64,000 bases of DNA from Algibacter sp. L3A6 (lineage in GTDB: Bacteria > Bacteroidota > Bacteroidia > Flavobacteriales > Flavobacteriaceae): assembly GCF_009796825.1 (NCBI RefSeq), contig NZ_CP047030.1:62001-126000 (forward strand), given 5' to 3'. The translations under genes were made by a program, and so were the position numbers. Under the pieces are notes generated by a model. The model made no database searches. It worked only from the letters and a program-made list of their open reading frames with translations, and was not told the origin of the DNA. The first letter of the stretch is position 1. Each line of letters opens with the position of its first letter. Of this stretch, positions 63,567 to 64,000 are shown in pieces.

Positions 63567-64000
63567 TTATATAGAACGATCGAGGTGTGTGTACCCGCCG
63601 TCTACATAAAGTAATTGCCCCGTGGTATGGCTAGATTTACTAGATAATAGAAAAGCGACTGTATCGCCAATTTCTTCAGCCGTTGTCATACGATTTTCAA
63701 AAGGAATATTTTTTGTAATGGCTTCTAGCTTTTCTTCCTTATCTGGGAATGTGCTAATCCATTTTTCGTATAATGGTGTGTAACATTCGGCAACAATTAA
63801 TGCGTTTACACGAATGCTATATGGCAATAACTCTACAGCCCATTCTCTGGTTAAAGCATTTCGCCCACCGTTTGATGCGGCATAACCCGAAGTACCACCT
63901 TGTCCTGTATCGGCTGTTTTAGAACCAATATTTACAATAGCGCCTTTGCTCTTTTTAAGCTCTGGTAATGCGTAGTGCGCCATTAAGTAATAATGTACAA
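63567..64000 (-). CDS. SDR-family sugar dehydrogenase (N-terminus outside window)
   Basis: The frame stays open to the window edge (VHYYL before the Met at 63983), so only the C-terminal 144 residues are seen. The family blocks KGAIVNIGSKTADTGQGG, TREWAVELLPYSIRVNAL, ENRMTTAEEIGDTVAFLLSS and HTTGQLLYVDGGYTHL are clear. With fucP and mutarotase neighbours it is probably an L-fucose (or related) dehydrogenase. The active-site Y-x3-K reads Y-A-A-S-N here: the usual catalytic Lys is Asn. Confidence 0.85.
   Translation of the reverse strand, partial: VHYYLMAHYALPELKKSKGAIVNIGSKTADTGQGGTSGYAASNGGRNALTREWAVELLPYSIRVNALIVAECYTPLYEKWISTFPDKEEKLEAITKNIPFENRMTTAEEIGDTVAFLLSSKSSHTTGQLLYVDGGYTHLDRSI

Noticed and set aside
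1..64000. CRISPR arrays, tRNA or rRNA genes, prophage, integron integrase
   Set aside because: No regularly spaced direct repeats, no cloverleaf-like segments, no phage structural genes and no tyrosine recombinase were seen on either strand.

Overview
The window is about 64 kb of AT-rich chromosome from a Flavobacteriaceae bacterium, probably marine (Bacteroidota). The assignment rests on type IX secretion (T9SS) type B C-terminal domains, promoters of the flavobacterial TTG-N19-TAnnTTTG type, the NAD-epimerase type of threonine dehydrogenase, lutABC, an L-fucose catabolic operon, and flavobacterial housekeeping genes such as the proC-proB-proA cluster. No genus is claimed. Nearly all housekeeping genes are intact. 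No tRNA, rRNA or CRISPR array was seen.

Layout. 1-10.5 kb: tail of a DUF349 protein; proline biosynthesis (proC, proB, proA) with two small upstream genes; mazG; a secreted C1q/TNF-like gene broken by one in-frame stop; an RND/MMPL exporter; a duplicated-fold membrane protein. 10.6-11.1 kb: repeat-rich intergenic DNA (REP-like hairpin element, three degenerate copies of another dispersed repeat). 11.1-16.5 kb: two different aconitases in tandem. 16.7-23.1 kb: an outer-membrane biogenesis-type operon (two parvulin PPIases, a SurA-like lipoprotein, MoxR ATPase, acyltransferase). 23.2-36.7 kb: a 78-aa conserved protein, an unrecognised 355-aa protein, an ABC exporter, and three consecutive T9SS type B cell-surface genes, the first a pseudogene with two frameshifts and the third a 1630-aa protein with eleven roughly 95-aa repeats. 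36.7-39.5 kb: threonine degradation (tdh, kbl) with a divergent Lrp-type regulator.

39.6-46.3 kb: a histidine kinase plus NtrC-type sigma-54 activator, followed by a consensus-quality sigma-54 promoter (TGGCAC-N5-TTGC) that could drive seven co-directional genes: a Cys-rich mini-protein, a secreted protein, glutamate dehydrogenase, a GreA/Rnk-type factor, two small helical proteins and a universal stress protein. 46.5-51.7 kb: trxB, then an AraC regulator and lutABC (L-lactate oxidation).

52-57 kb is the accessory part. Small unrelated genes, all on the minus strand, are separated by 120-200 bp spacers that fold as long imperfect hairpins, and several genes are bracketed just outside (or overlapping) the ORF by inverted repeats such as GTTACCCAAC/GTTGGGTAAC and GTTAGCAGC/GCTGCTAAC. 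The layout resembles integron cassettes with attC sites, but there is no integrase and only one boundary pair fits the GTTRRRY/RYYYAAC core. An IS3-family element sits inside one spacer without a target duplication. This is the best candidate for an undescribed system here. 57.4-64 kb: a permease/OsmC/thiol-redox module, a TPM-domain lipoprotein, a flavoprotein, and the end of an L-fucose operon (mutarotase, fucP, and an SDR dehydrogenase that has Asn where the catalytic Lys is expected, running off the window).
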